From Varroa destructor (lineage: Eukaryota; Arthropoda; Arachnida; Mesostigmata; Varroidae): DNA of 64,000 bases. Below are positions 1-14,961 of the stretch, piece by piece (position 1 is the first letter of the stretch; every line of letters starts with the position of its first letter). Made by a program: the position numbers and the translations under genes. The stretch is from NCBI RefSeq assembly GCF_002443255.2, contig NW_019211454.1:13800481-13864480 (forward strand). The letters are read 5' to 3'. The notes beneath the pieces are model-generated. The model made no database searches. It was not told the origin of the DNA and saw only the letters and a program-made list of their open reading frames with translations.

Positions 1-3000
1 ATATATATATATGAATGCATTGGTTTTTAGTGACACAAATACAGACGTCATGCTATCGACGTCAGTGTTAATGTGAACTTCGGGAGTTAAGCGACACTTT
101 TGAAGCAGCGCGTCCATCTCATGTTTGTGCCTACCTGTAGGTCTTGGTCGTTTGACTGGGTAAATATCATATTTGAAAGTTTGCTAACGGGTTACATAAA
201 CAAAACGATAGCTAGGCATGAACAAGAGTAGGCTAATCCCGACTGCCTTCGCGACGCGATGCACCGGCTGTATATAGCCGTGCAAGAAAACATCACGTGA
301 ATAGGATGTTTTATGTTCGGTGTCATCGTTAGTTGAACCAGGTCGTTGCATCGATCACTCGTATTTACTGCCCCAGCGCTCGCTCAGCAAAGACGACGAC
401 GGCGGCTCGCCGAATGCCCCTGTTGCAGCATGCCCCTGCCATAAAAGCTGTTAGCTTAATCCGTCTGTTCGTGCCAATTGCACCACAGCGGTCGGCCCTT
501 ATGTGCTCGTAGGTTTTCACTGTATCGGACAGATTTTCCGCGAGAATAATGGTAAACATGTGTTGCCTTATTATCATAATGTGTTCTGTGATGTAAATGC
601 ATGCATGGATCCATCGCTGCTCCTAGACGCTGTTGGGAGAAGCTTTTCAGGTTTTGCGCTTTGTTGCTGATTATGAATAGCGATATTTTTGTTTATGTTA
701 TTGTTATTTTTGTTACTGTTATTGTTGTCGTAGTAACTTGTGCTCGACTATCGTGGTCACTGCGGCTTCGATTCGATTTTATGTACCTTGGGTTTTGGCG
801 TATGGCAGTCATAGTGGCCATACGTAATATTCGACGAACGCAGTTGCGCCTGACGCAAATGTCGATGTCGAACGTATCTCGGCTATCTGTCAATGGTTAT
901 TCTGTTTGAAAGCATATACCTGGCTATTTTCTATTATGGCCCAGTTATGGCCGTTTTCGATTGGTTTCCATATACTATAGGTGTAAACGTATCTGTCGTG
1001 GCGCTGGGCCGACCGTTACGCTGATCCTGGGCAGTAACGCAGATGATTCGAAGCTCCAATCTGAGCTGGTTCGATTTAATGTCAGTTGTCGTTTTGTCGC
1101 TTGCTAATGTGCTGGCTGTTGTTTCATAGCAAGGACTTGATCACCAGCTTTACTACCAGTACCACTAGCTATTCGTGTGATTATTAGTATTTTTATGACG
1201 ATTATATATAGATTTGCTAGTCTAATTGATCAATTCTCGTCGTCAGGACAACCATTATCGGTGCGGCGCTGTCGTATTTGCTCCTGCCAACGCTTTCGTT
1301 CGATAGATAGCAAATTTCAATAACTAACTTCATTGTTTGACTGTTGCTATGAGACGCGTGAGCCTTCACAATGTCTCAACCTTACGACGCAACGAGGCGG
1401 GGATGATGCCAACAACAAAACCGCGACAATATCTATATCGCTGTTACTACACGTCGCATATACACAGACGCATCGCAGGGCGGTCGCCGCAGCAGCAGCA
1501 GCAGCCTGAATAGCGACAGAAATCTGAAGGTACTATTTACTTCGGCGGTATTTAGAAGTAACGTGATCAGCCAAAGCGAAGAAGACGCAATAGCGACCTC
1601 AACTGCCGCACGCTGAAATACGACGAGAATGCGGCAAACGCCGATCGCCATAGCTGCAGTCTCAGGCGACTTTACGTCGGACGCCATTTGATCGAACGAA
1701 GTCAAAACTGCTGCTGTTGTTGTGTTATCTAGCTCGTTTGACTGGCTTGTTCAGTGTTGTTGACACTGAGAGCTGCTGGCGTAGCTGAATAGCGCTTTGG
1801 AGTAAAGCGCCTGCCCAAGCAAAAGTCCAATACTACAATATTTGGCTAGACATTCCGGCCAAGGTAACGACAATTGACCACGTTGAAACGTGGAGAAATA
1901 TGACTTTAGCAACATGAAAACTGAAGGGATATAATTAAAACGTGATAGGCCATTATGTATTACGTTGACCATTGATTTGCGGATGCGAGACAATCGCGTA
2001 TGTGCGTCAGAAGGAGCCAAACGACGTGTGCCGACTTTGCCAAATGAATGGGAGGTGCCGGCCGGGAACAAGTAATGTTGGTGTCTGTTTGGAAAGATGG
2101 CTATTTAGACAATAGTTAGTCTTTTTCTGCAAGTTCCTTTTTGTAGTATTTGTCTTCCGTTTTCTTTCTCTTCTCTATCATTTGGGTGACCAATTCAACT
2201 CTTCACTGTGTCTGCCGGCAGGCGAATGTCCCAGTTTGAACAACCCAGTAACAATAGGAGCATTCTTCGAAAGATATCTGCATCACCATAGCTTCTCCAG
2301 CTTGCTATATGATTACTTCGAGTAGAATTTGCCGTAAATGCTTTATCTTCTCGAGTGGAAATACTCGTCCTGATTGGAACTGAACTATTAAAATCATCTC
2401 GATCTTTCTCTCCGTGAATACTGTCGTTTGACTGACCAATTCAGCCGATCACGTTTTTCTTGGCCTTTGTCTCTTTCTACGGGGTTACAACGAAGACCAA
2501 AACAACAATAAACAGCTCATAAACGTGTGTTAATATATGTTGCCAATGATATAATTCGTGGCGATACTTCGGCGCACTAATCTGAATTGTACAGCAGATT
2601 GATTTTCGTAACGAAAACGGCAGTTCTAATGGTTTCGACATTGTAATAGCAATAACAACGAAGTTAACAAACAAAATAATAAAAGGGCGCTGTACATCGT
2701 TGCTCGTTGCAGGAAGCGTGCGTACCCCACCTTTTCAACGCGGTTGCTGGCGAAACTGGTGTTACGCACGTCCGTTTCGCCAGTTTATTATTGCATCAAT
2801 TTATCATGATGTCCGTTTTCTTTCTAAAATTGTGCTAGAAACGTCGATCAGATTCGATCCGCGTTTCCCCCCGGGCCCCTCATTGGCTCGATTCTCGATC
2901 TTTTTCGTTTACCTCACTGATATAGTATGGTCTCAGTTAATCCCCCATTATTTGGCGGACCTATAATAACACGTGGCGCTGGTACTAACGAACATGAACA

Positions 3001-6000
3001 ATGGTTCTGTGGCGCCACTTTTGTCGTCGGCAGCAGTGAGGCCATTAAAATTTACCGACGAAATGCCACATTTTACCAGCAAGTTTACTACGACTTTCCG
3101 TAGACGATTTGCTGGCCGGCCCGAGTCGCTGATCAGCTTCGGCTGCCAGTCAGTCAACCGCTGTCGTTCTACGACTCTGCGTTACAATCGCTATAGATTA
3201 CGCATTCTATAATAATAGTAAGATTTATTCTTCTACTAGGAAGATATTTGTTATGTAACACAGTAACAACATCAGAATTATGACCAGCCGCTCCGATCTG
3301 ATCGTCTCCTGCTCCAATATTTGACGACTACTTGTGGGTAACCGGATGGGTATGAATGGAACTAATTAAATCGGCTGCCAACATGTCGAATACGTATGTA
3401 TGTAATGATTGCCCAACGCATAAAAGTGTGACAAATGACTCTGCGTCGACGCTGTAGTCTAAACCGTTCACTTCAGTAGCTTATGGGTAGTATTCTACTA
3501 TGAATAGCAGTTACACAATAGTTACGCTTATATGGTAACCAGTTACAGGCACAGGTTTTGTCACGCAGCTGAGTTTGACGAAGGATACAATGCTAACAAT
3601 CGACACATTGATTGATTCGTCCGAACACTCTGTTAAGTACATAGCGATGCAGTGATTCAGCCGAGCCCACCAGCTTGGATCTTACTGCCCACTCCGTTCC
3701 AACAATTACGCTTTGTTGCCCTGGTGTCCTATTTACCATTTACTGAAATGAAGTAAGTTTCTGACTAAATGAAGTACGCTATTGCTAAGTGGAGTGGGCG
3801 GCTCCTCGCGTCCCGTTGACTAACGACTCTCCTTCTTCGCTGTTCCCCTTATAGTAACAACAGTTTCAACGGTCACTTCATTGAAGGTCTCTCTTCTTCC
3901 TACGGGGACGGTCCTCTGGGATGACACGACACACGGCGGTCGGAGAATGTTTTGAGGTTCAACTGGATCAACGAAACAGCCCCACAAGAAAAGATATGAA
4001 GGAAGTGTAAATATTTGAACAAAGTGTCTTGCTTTGTCGAGGGAGTGGGCAGCGCTCTCCCGAGCTAGTGGGCAATCTGCTACCATTAAACGCGTATTCT
4101 ACTGTTAAGAGCTGTTTCTTCTGGCGACGTCGGAATCGGCCAAACGATTATCTGAAAATTTAACAGAATCACAAAACGAATCGGAGCGTTCCTTCTCATC
4201 GCGTAAGTTTCCCTTTTCGCTGTGATCAGATAAAAAGCGATGCAAGCATTGTCTGTCGGCGAAGCAGAGCATGATCCGATTCGGGCGCGCAGTCGGCTAC
4301 CCTTGACATAAAATCACTATAGCCTAATTTTCTTGCGTATCGATGATTGTTATATGGAATGCCTAGTGCGCAAATGCGTCCGACACGCCAAGCTGTCAGT
4401 GACGAATATAAAATACTAATAATAACACTAATAAACATTGAAGTCAACCGGTCACACAGCCGTGTGCTAGATCTTGTGGATAAATGGACGCTTGTAAGTG
4501 ATTCACCTTGCTTCGGCCATTTTTGTCCGTGGCATTTGGACACATGTGATGTTTGTTGACAACAAAAGCTAGAAGTTTCGAAACGAACTTGTCGACTTTG
4601 GAAATGGTCGAAACTGTTGCTTGCAAGCACAGGCAACGTCAGTTAGTGCTGGCCTTCAGATTCGATTGGGCGGTTCGTTTGGTTAGGGTATAATAAGGTG
4701 AGACAAGCCTTATCTGTGAACAAATTGATATGACACATCTGGTCGCGTAACCGGCACGTGGAAAAGTCAACGAATATATAGTTACTAATTATTAACTAAA
4801 GGAAAGCTAATTATATTTGTCACTGGCCCCATGTTTACATAATGCTACGTTTATGCCATTGACAGGATTATTGCAACAAGTAGATATTTAAGCATATTGC
4901 AGATATCCAATACAACTGTATCATAGATTATTCAGCTAGGTTTGTCATTGAGGTATTGCGAAGCTCAGTTTCTTAATAGAGCTTTTACAAGTTCCCTCCT
5001 GCACATCCATATTGTACGTACATGCCGCCAACGCACGCACATATCGTTACCTTTCAGTCTACCTACCAACAACTTGACAGTAAACGTGCTTTACTGATAA
5101 CAGTAAACAATAAGATATATCTGTTGTTATCATGTTACGAGTCGTTCATCGCCCGTGGCCCGCCATCAACCCACACCGATCAGCGTCAAATGTGGTGGTA
5201 AACGCAGTCGCAATGTCCGCAAAGGCACTGAAGCTTCTGCATATGTTAATATCGTCTATCTGTTACGTGCTATCTCCTTTATTGTCGATGGCATCTGTTC
5301 ACGCCTATGGACTTTCTTCTGATGTCGCGGCAGCGGCGTTACGCCTGCAAGCAAATGTGCGGGTCAGAGACAGAAACAAGATATGCACGCGGGCTCGTAG
5401 ATGTCTGCCGCCGTCGGGATGCACGGACACGTGGGTCAGTGGGACCGGTTTTACTGCCAGGTCGACTCGCTGAACCTGTCCCTAAGCCATTGGAACACCA
5501 ATTGTTACGCTATCGGCATCACTTGCTCAGTTTGTGCTGCTGCTGCTGCTGCCTTTATATATAGCTTTTAATTTTTGAGACTTCTGGGAAAAAACAATGC
5601 CTTGCTCACGCTTAGTGACAACCTGGCCACACCACTATCAGCGCAGAATCTAGCCACTGCTGATGTTTGTGCGTTTGTCAGAAAATGAGGTCTGTTTTTG
5701 ATCGACGTACGTCAATTTGACGTTTGCCAAAAGCTAACTTTGCAAAAGCGTGTCTGTTAAACGTGAACTGCGGACGATATTAAGACCTCGGTTCCCGCTG
5801 GGGAATAACAACCTGGCGGCGCTTCTAATCGACTTCTAGCTGTTGTTTTTGTTCTTATTGTTCCTGACATCGCTGTTCTTTCCCGTTGGGTTCTACTAAC
5901 TCTGCTATCTGAGCGATAGTAGCTCTGGTAAATAGAGCTGTTGGCTTCATATCGTATGGTTTCCTTATGTTGTATCCATTCGACTCGGTTCAGAGCTTCG

Positions 6001-9000
6001 AGAAAAGGCTACCGCTACTCCTGATGTTACCTTTAGCACAAGCGACAATTTACAATTGCAGATAGATACAAGTGTATCTATCTGTACTTGTAAATTGTAG
6101 TGTAAATAGTATACAAGCATATTAGGTATTGGTATACTTTTCGAAGCTGGCCGGCTTGCTTGTACCTCTTTGCTTTTTGCTTGCCTGAACTTTAACTTTC
6201 TCCTTCAGTGCCGCTTGTCTGTCTATACGTCCGTTTTTCCATCGATGTCCACGTCTTGCTTGCGTCGCTTCGATGACCACAATAACGACGCGGATAATGC
6301 TGGCTGTCGTTAGCGACCGAGTCAACGCGGACAGTAAGGTCGAGTGGCTATTGGTGAGGTTGCTGACGCACTGGTAGCAATCAGAGGGGTGCTGACATTG
6401 AAGTAACAAAATGGCGACAAAAATTAGAATGCAAGACGGCACAAACAGATAGTGTTATGTCGCTAAAGCGTAAGGAGATATAAGCGATAACAATAATGAG
6501 AGCTTAAAGAGGTAGCTTGCTGACTGTTCCCCATGAGCGCGGCACGGATGATGGAAACAATGTCATAAACATGTGAAAGTACCGACGCGGCGGCCGAAAG
6601 GCCATAGAAACAGACGGATTCCGGGGTAGTTCCTTTGCTGCAGGTGGAAAAAACTGGTCTGTAGATTATCAAAAGGAGGAGGCATGCTAAACAGCATTCT
6701 AACAGCGTCAGGGAAGCGTAGATGTTTGAAGCCTTTTTCTTTCATGTGGCTTCGAATTGTTCTGTCATTTTATTATGATGCATCGCCACTAGTAGGCATA
6801 GGGCTTAGATGAAGGCTGGGCAAACGAGCTTTGCGCGTGTATGGGCGAAAAAATTGCGCAGTGCTCGAGACAAAGTGCTTGAGTATTTTGCAAGGTGCAA
6901 TCGTGTTGCCGTTGCTTACTGTGAATTTTTATGAAACCCGATTTAAATAGTTTTTTTAGATACTACAGACCGCCGAGGTAGCCCGTTGCCTAGTGTAAAT
7001 TCAAATTCTGTTTAAATGTGGCTATGATTGCGTTGCTCCTCTTTTTCACATTGGGTTAATGTTCTTTTATCGACGTCACGAAATTCAAATTTCCGCCGCG
7101 CCTTTTGACCTCGGCTATCGTAAAAACTGTTTCATATTACTGTTTTATATATTTTTTTGTCTATCCGTTCACCATTGATAATACTAAATAGCTTGCTAGA
7201 ACGTACGGGGTTCAATCGTCGTTATTACCCAATTGTTGTTATTATTTTTCCTACCGTATCGAGTGATATCGATGCCTATTAGGCGTCAGGTAGCGTTACT
7301 GAATCAAACGAGTTGCAATTGTCTATTTCGCGCGGCGTCCGGCTCTCCAAGCTACCTATACGTCGCTGGCTGCCCCTGCGAAGTTGTTCTCTAGCGTCAC
7401 AACAACGACGGCCGCCATTGGCTCATGCCGTGTCGACCGCCGGCCCTTTGTTCATGTTTGCACTGAGCCATTATTACTGCGTCTGTCCGTGTTTGACATG
7501 CTGGTGCTGGTCAACTCATTGTAAGTAGTTCGTTCCTGATGTCGTTTACCGCTGTCGCTACGACTACTAATGCGGCAACGGCAATCTTCTAGGCAGAACT
7601 GTTACTACAGAAAAAAGTAGCGGCGGTGACAGATTTCGCGTAATATGCGACATCGCTGAATAGATACGACAGGAGAGCCAGGGCAGACAACACTTACGCA
7701 GAACGTAATACTGCATGACAACCTGAGCTACTGCTGACGAGAACAACGATCGCACTACAATTGACGCCACTGCTTCTGCGACTTAGCCGCCAGCTGTCGC
7801 TGCTACTGAAACAGAAACCACTTATGGTAACTGTCATCGCGCCTATAGTTATAATAGTCTTATTACTTGCAAAAGACATTCTATGACAGCTGCAGTTTGC
7901 GCTGTTACCGCCTCTGCTGACACGCTCCGAAATCTGCTTGTGTATCTATCGGCGGCGAGTCGATCTGCCTATGGCGTCCGACCGATAGCTTTGCCGCGAC
8001 GGGGCGGTCACTCCGTTCGTTGGTCACCACCGATACGCCTGAGTTGTCGACAGATCAGCACGCTGCGCCCGATAAAGAATACGGCCATGGTTAGTCAAGG
8101 AAGGAGAGAGATAATTCGTCGATCAGTGGGGTTCCGTCAGACGACAGATGGCTAAAGCCGAACGGTCGCACTCCATCATGCCGTCACTCCGGCGTCGTCG
8201 TCGTCGTCCTCGACGCCACTGGCTGAAGGAATTCAAGAAGCTCAACTAGGAGCTCCGCGTTACTATCAACAAGCTGCTGCTGTTGTTGCTGCTACTTTCC
8301 TCCTCTTTGACTTTGTCATGCTGCTACCGCTGTCACTACTAGTAGTCCTTGAGCTTGAGAGGATACGCAGAGTGGCGTTCGGTGGTGGAGGCAACGCCGC
8401 TAGCGGCCTTATGTCTAACAATAGTAGAGGCGTCCTTAATAGAGATGGTAGCGGTGGTTCTTGCGCAGACATTTTCATTCGCTGACGGGCTGACAGTAGC
8501 AGAACAACGACGGCTGCCACGACGACAGCGCAGATAGCCCACGACTTATATTGTTAATATCAAGCTTTCTAGTAGCGGCAGTAGTTGTAATCGTCATCTC
8601 AGTAGAGGTCGTAGCAGCGGCCGTGGATCCGCAGTTACGGTGAGGCTCGGCTGAAGGCTAGGCGTCTGTGTGTGTGAAGGCTACAACTGCTTCAGCTGTT
8701 GCTCTGGTTAATGTTAATGTCGATGATGCTGCTGCTGCTGCTGCCGCCGCCACTACGGCCAAGTTGTGTTTCGACTTCTGATGGCTCTCGGCAGCTTTCG
8801 ACGAAGGGGTTTTATTTGTCGCCAGTAGCGGCCGGCTGTCCATTTTCTCTGCCGTGATAACGATGACTACGACGAAGCTTGGCTGCTCCGAGGGGCACCA
8901 CACGAGGAAGATTTCTCAGTCGTGTTTCCGCCTCTTTGTGTGTGCGTCCGTATAAATGGGTACTATAATACCGGTGCTTAAGTACGTCGCTGGCGTTGTG

Positions 9001-10824
9001 TTCGCCTGAGATGTTAACATGTAACAGTAATCACACTAAGTAACAACAGTTACCTGGACGAGGGCATAGGAGCGAAAAATACTGTAGTTTAGCTAGGATT
9101 CTGCTGTTAATGGTCTTCAACCGATGCCCGGGGAGCGAAAATAGAAAGGATCAGCGATGAAGTGCCATGGGAGCATTTGTTTCTGTTGGCAATGATAAGA
9201 TAAGCATCTGTCGCCTGTGTCTTCAACACATGTTGTTCGTTAGGGAAGTAAAGGAGGAAAAACGCTCAAAGGGGACGTAATTCTAAAAAGACGTTATGAC
9301 GTAATTATCGCTCGCGTGCCACTACGGCAAATTTAAACAATGAGCACGACAATGTTGTCGGATATGAAGCCGGATTAAACACAAGAAGAATTTGGAATAG
9401 ATTTTATTTAACATAATTAGGCGTAATTATTAGAGGACAAATGTTTACGTAAAAGAGTAACGTTTAAACGATAGACAAGCCCCTTGTGCTTGAACATAGA
9501 ATTGTTATCACCATAAATAACACCTCTAATCCATTTTCGAGAATTGATTCAAGAGTGGCAAATTGCTATGAAGCTAAAGGGATTATCCGTTCGAGCACGG
9601 TTTTATTCTACGCGGACTTACATTCGGTGGAGTACGTACTTTGTCCGTAACTTTGCGACAGGCCGCTTTTCTTGTTTGGTGCTCACTGACAGATGGCGTC
9701 ATGAGCGCCAAAGCATCAAAAAATATAGGAGAACGCAGCCCATGGTTTCCGCGGGTTGGTCAGTCTGGCTGGGTGATAGCCTTTCGAAATATAGCCAAAA
9801 GTAGCACTAATTGAGGCAAAAGAATATACTATATATTAACTCTTCATCAAGTGTTATCGCTCTCGATGGGGCGTCGAAATTCTACAGCAGCTATAAGAAA
9901 CATGGTATTCGTCATCGAAGTAAGAGAAGCACTGCGAATTACTAGACTCCCTGAAGATCACGGCAGTCTATGACAGTTCGCTAACGGCGGTAGCACATAT
10001 AAGCTTCAGTAGCTTCTTAGAGGAGATCAAGCACCCAATGGTTTACCCTTTGATTTGCGTCGTCGACTGTCTAATAACAACTGCCTTTGTGCGAAAGCGA
10101 TTGCCGGAATAGGTCGATCTGCTACTTCAATAAACAGCAAACGTGACGATCGAGATGATTTCCGTTTAAATAACAATGACACTGAGTGAAATCAATGCCT
10201 GCGGATTTGGATAGGATAACACTTAGCAACTGTAATTTTGTGGACCTTCTAGAAGCATGAATAGCCGTCCTCAGTAACGTGTGCTCAAATGTAAATTGTA
10301 AATGTAAAAGATATAAAAGTCATGTGGGAAAAATGTATCTTCCGCTGATCACACAAATAGATAAATGCCACCGATCCAACGATATTGTTTAGATTAGTAT
10401 TGCATTTATTAGACCATCTGCTAGCAACGATCCTCAACGATAGATATATATAGATATTATGATTGCATTACAAACAACTTCGTAATGCAGTAATTATATA
10501 AAACAAAATACAAAATAATGCCGTGTGTGTCAAGTAAAAAAAAATTTCAACTTGTCAACGGAGTATTTTCTGCGATAGTGACGGCTCCGTGACAACCTGC
10601 AGTTGGTCCATTAATCAAGGTATTTTATTTATTATTAGTGGCATACTGCAGTTCATACTCATACTGATAGCGCGAGTGGTCGGCACATACAAAAACAAAT
10701 TTTCCTTATTTTTCAAGTACCACACTGAACCATTTCTTACCTAGTTCACGGTGATAAGCAACCCGTATGGATGTTTTACGTATATGCGTAGTATCCAACC
10801 GCTACGGAGCTTCCTTCGATTAAC
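1..10824. other. Upstream non-coding region, part 1
   Basis: I see no supported gene. Open frames on both strands are short (longest about 136 codons at 4226-4636 minus), lack recognisable motifs and have no paired splice sites with matching phase. The stretch around 7.3-8.9 kb is richer in CpG and in CTG/CGT-type trinucleotides than its surroundings. A 54-bp palindrome lies at 6045-6098. The region could be a long 5' intron of trithorax, its promoter region, or intergenic DNA; the sequence does not decide this. Confidence 0.6.
6045..6098. repeat. 54-bp near-perfect palindrome (hairpin)
   Basis: The arms 6045-6070 and 6073-6098 are reverse complements over 26 bp with two mismatches and a two-base spacer. 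The arms begin with ACAATTTACAA and end near GATAGATACA. The loop is too short for a normal microRNA precursor. It may be a collapsed inverted-repeat element or a cruciform-prone site. Confidence 0.85.
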
Positions 10825-13490
10825 ATGCTGTCTGAAAATGGCCGACAATTACATGAGATAATTTGTTTGATGCTACAAACAACTTGTGTAAATCAGTGGC
10901 GTCCATTAACGATATGTGTCGAAGGATACTCTTCTGTACATAGATCTGTGTGTCGTTATATATTGTGTAATCACCGAATAAATAATGCTCTTAGTGCAAC
11001 AAAAAAGAAAATCATATATATATCAATGCTCGGTGTTTATCTCGTTTGTTATTGTCCAGCTTTGTTTCGTCGCGTTTTTCGTAGCTGGTTGCTGCAACAA
11101 TTGGCTGATCGGAACGCTCCAGACGACGCGGTTCTGTAGCGTAATATAATGCACGCATCATCATGTCGTGGTTTTTTTTCTTCTTTTTTATTTTGCCGTA
11201 ATCAGTGAATTGAAATAAGCAGGTATAGAGACACGCTGTTGGTGATTGTGTCTATCTTGCACTACTAGCTTGCGTTTCTGAGCTCGCAAGCTGACAGCGA
11301 ACAGATACATTCAGTGAAGCACAGGCATATAAGCTTCAGGGAACCTTAGCAGACTTCGGTGACAGCTGCGACGAGCAGACGACAGCGTTGCCCACTAAAA
11401 CTGTAGAAACCGGAGAAAGTCTTCGACGTTCTGGTCGCACACTCCAGTGGATAGAGCCGATAACCTCGTATTGTTGACACGGAAATATATATAATGTCTT
11501 CTAGTGTATTCATCTGGCGAGCATCTGCACGATCAGTAGTCATGTTCGAACGTTTTATTATCGTTAACTGAAGATATGAATGCCTTTTTCAGAATGAGGA
11601 ATCGCTTACAGAGACCAATAGAAGCTATATAAGATGGCTATTTTTTACATTACGAGCACAAGTATATACTGAAAGTAGCGATACGTTCTAAGGGATGCAT
11701 GATGATAATCTTCAGAAGCGGTACGAGAACTATGATGTTTGCCCTACGATTTTTAAAGCTGTAATCTGAAATAGCCTCAGCTTTGTGAAGTGGTCCTATT
11801 GCATATATGCTCCAGACGTTGCTTTGTACATCGTTGTTAGGCCACCGAGCCCCAGGTGCATTTTATCTGACTTACACAGACTAATGGATTCTCTGTCTTT
11901 GAATTGAAATCTAAATTTACATCCCTGTACGCCAGTCTTTTAAAATCCGTTGATGTGGCGCTCATTCTGTACCGTTGTGACTATCGCTTAATCTGAAGGA
12001 ATCGCTTCTCAACCATGCGAGCCTTAATCAATTTATTATTATAACGCCGTTAACGACAAACGCGCACACGTGTATACGGGCGAACTATATGTTTTCCGTA
12101 ACACAGATGACTGAGTATGGCCATCTGTAACGCGTTCATCCAATGTCGGCCCATTCGATACTCTGCTGTTCCGTAAAGCATTTAACCATAGATCTGTCCG
12201 TACGCTAGACAAGGGCATCGGAAAGGGAAACATTCGGGGCAACAGCCGCAGCGTCAGCTACCGCAGTCACAGGATAGTTGCCGAGGCGATCAACAACAGC
12301 GGCAATTACCGCGACAGTCTGTCGTGTGGAGCAACCGTACTGGTCGCGGTGGTAATATTATAGATAATAGAAATAATGGCAGTAACAGTTGTTGCGCTGG
12401 ACGGGTTAGTGAACTCATCACGTCTTCTTCTGTTCGCCGCTCCGGCCGTCTGGAAGTTCCTCACTGCATTGTCTCTATAATACCGCACTATCTCAGTTGG
12501 CACTCTACGACGGCTAGCGGTGTCTAGACGGTGCTCATCCAGGCAGTATTTCGCTGTCGCCACTCGCGGCGCCGCAGACGATGCTGATTATCGCTTTCGT
12601 GAATGATGTATATCGTATTGGCAGTTGGCCAGACACAACGGCCCGGCGTTCGATCGCTGCCTATCTATACCGGCGTGTCCTCGTCTGGACGTTACGCTAA
12701 GTTCCGATCGATTCACAGTCATCGGCACGAATTTTTGCGCTTATGGTAGTATATAACAGACGATCAGGAGAGCGGCAGGGTTTTGATTTCGGTCGTGCGG
12801 TCGCAGCGCGCTACTGTTCGGCGCGGCGACTCGACCCGATCAAATCGGTCCAACTGAACTGGCAAAAAATTTCATTAAACACAACGTCGCCTGACTGTAG
12901 ACAAGATGGCGCAGACAAAACCGAAACAGCGACAAACAACTGGGAAACCCTACCCACATGATAAAAGCTGGTAGTGGCGATTTGCACCACTGTTAATATC
13001 ATTACTATAGGCGTAAGTCACCCAGGGACGTCAATTGGAATCGATATGCGACACATATTTAAATCAAGTAAATAACATGCTCAATAAAAGTATTGATAAG
13101 CCGCCTGAGCGGAGCTAAGAGAAGTGAACCCCTAATGGTGAGCTGAACTAAAAAAAAATATAGAAGAAAATTAAACGATTGATAGATTAGATAACGCTAG
13201 TATCCATTCGTATAAAGCCTACGAAAAGTTTATGATTTTGCAGCGGTCCTACCGATAGTAGTGATATTGTTGCTCTCGTGTTAGAAGTCGGACTTTTTTT
13301 TGTTTGTATACCTAGAGGCAATAGTGCTTTCTGGTAGATTTGTAGATCTGCAGGTAGCCAGAGCAACAATGTTGAAAAAGATCGTAGCTTGCCTATTTGT
13401 GACGTGTACATCTACAATAGTCAACAGGTTGTTATGGGTGCACCATCGCCGTCTCCATCCAGCGCCATATATAAATACTGTGCCAGCGGG

Positions 13491-13510
13491 CCGGCCGGCC
13501 GGCCGGCCGT
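13491..13510. repeat. (GGCC)n short tandem repeat
   Basis: Five or so tandem GGCC units form a self-complementary GC-only run inside otherwise mixed sequence. Confidence 0.8.
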
Positions 13511-13801
13511 CTGATTAATGATGGTGATAACAACAGTTGGGTCGATGTCAGTTCCCGTTTCTATATATTGGCTAATTGCGTTATTTGCAGTAGACAAGCC
13601 AGGCCAGTAAGCTGATAGGCAGGCAGTAAGATGTAAAAGCGGGGGAGAGCTGTCGACAATGGGAAACGAAGAAGGACGACGGCTGGCGTTACATTAGCTC
13701 ATAGGATAAACAAGCCTGGACGTTATTGAAGTCAAACGGCCGGTCGGGTGTCTGGACATGTCGTTTTCATTGAGGTGTGTACGATTCAGAATACCCACAT
13801 A

Positions 13802-13828
13802 AATAGCTAGCTAAATTAGCTAGCTATT
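13802..13828. repeat. 27-bp palindrome
   Basis: AATAGCTAGCTAA is followed by one central base and then its exact reverse complement. Arms are 13 bp with no mismatch. Function unknown. Confidence 0.85.
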
Positions 13829-14507
13829 ACACGAGTAATATCGGTGTATCTGTAGGAACTAAGAAGGACGAGTAGATAGTAGGCAAACGTAGGCAAGGAA
13901 CTTCTAGCGGTGTTCTTATGACATCGACCGATCTCAATGTCAACGAATGTGAGCCCTCTGAAGCACGATGAAGTATTGTGGTGTTTCGACGCTTTAGACA
14001 TAGTATGCAATCGTTTGTGTAGTCGAACTTTTTTGTTTTGCTTCTTGATCTGCGAAGTGAAGATTCGCATGTGATTGATCGGTCTTTTTTGCGCCGATAC
14101 TATTATGGCCGAATCAGGTGTCTGGCATCGTTTTTTACGTATACAACGGTTTTCAGATCAGTCGGAACAAGAAATCACTTGTGTTACACACTCATCACAG
14201 GAGATCGGACAGCTCAAAACCGGTTTCAAGTAACGACTACGACTAGACTTCACCATTCGAATTTCGCTCAGACGCTGCTTTTCATTGTGGTTTGTGCTAC
14301 TACTGCGGCTACGGCCCCTGCCGCCATCGTTATTGATGATAGATTCAGCATGTTATTATTCATCACTTGCGTTTCGTTGTGCAAATGTCATTGAAACCGG
14401 ATGTTTCAGATGGTGGGCAGAATGGGTCAGGCTGAGGGGGGGCAGGGAGCGATCGATGTATAATCTCTTCTCCCGATAATTGACGCTATCTGATAGCATT
14501 TGCAGAC

Positions 14508-14530
14508 GACGGCGGCGGCGGCGGCGGCGG
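14508..14530. repeat. (CGG)n trinucleotide repeat
   Basis: About seven CGG units follow ACGAC. It is not part of a supported coding exon. Confidence 0.85.
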
Positions 14531-14911
14531 TGTTCAAATGATAACAACATAAATTTGTTGTGAATAGTTGGATACACACGAACAACTGCCATCAAATTCT
14601 CGTCAACCAAATCGATGATAAACAAATAAATAACAAAGGGCCCAGTAGCGCGGACGTACCTGTGGCTGCTAGCTTTCTGCTCGTCGTAAACTTTCTGTAA
14701 ACTTTGCCAGCTCTAAATAGACTATTTTAATCAATAATGTTTACTATGGATCGAATTAGTTAATCAGCATTTGGTTTATCGTTAATAACGACAGTACGTG
14801 CACACACACGGCGAAACAAAAACCAACTAAAACGCTGTCTACTGCTGTAATTTGAAATTTGGCCATAGAAATAGCGGTAATGTACAGAGCTGCTTGTGTT
14901 TGTTAGGCCAT

Positions 14912-14913
<2 letters not shown>

Positions 14914-14958
<45 letters not shown>
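14914..14958. repeat. (CT)n microsatellite
   Basis: A pure TC/CT dinucleotide run of 45 bases. Such runs in arthropods can act as GAGA-factor-type sites on the other strand, but no nearby gene supports that here. Confidence 0.95.

Positions 14959-14961
<3 letters not shown>

Noticed and set aside
2844..2880. Arg-Phe-Pro-Pro-Gly-Pro peptide resembling a menin-binding motif
   Set aside because: It lacks the Trp of the known motif and is not followed by a phase-0 donor, so I could not call it the trx first exon.
4226..4636. 136-codon minus-strand open frame
   Set aside because: No recognisable family, no splice partners, and composition like its surroundings.
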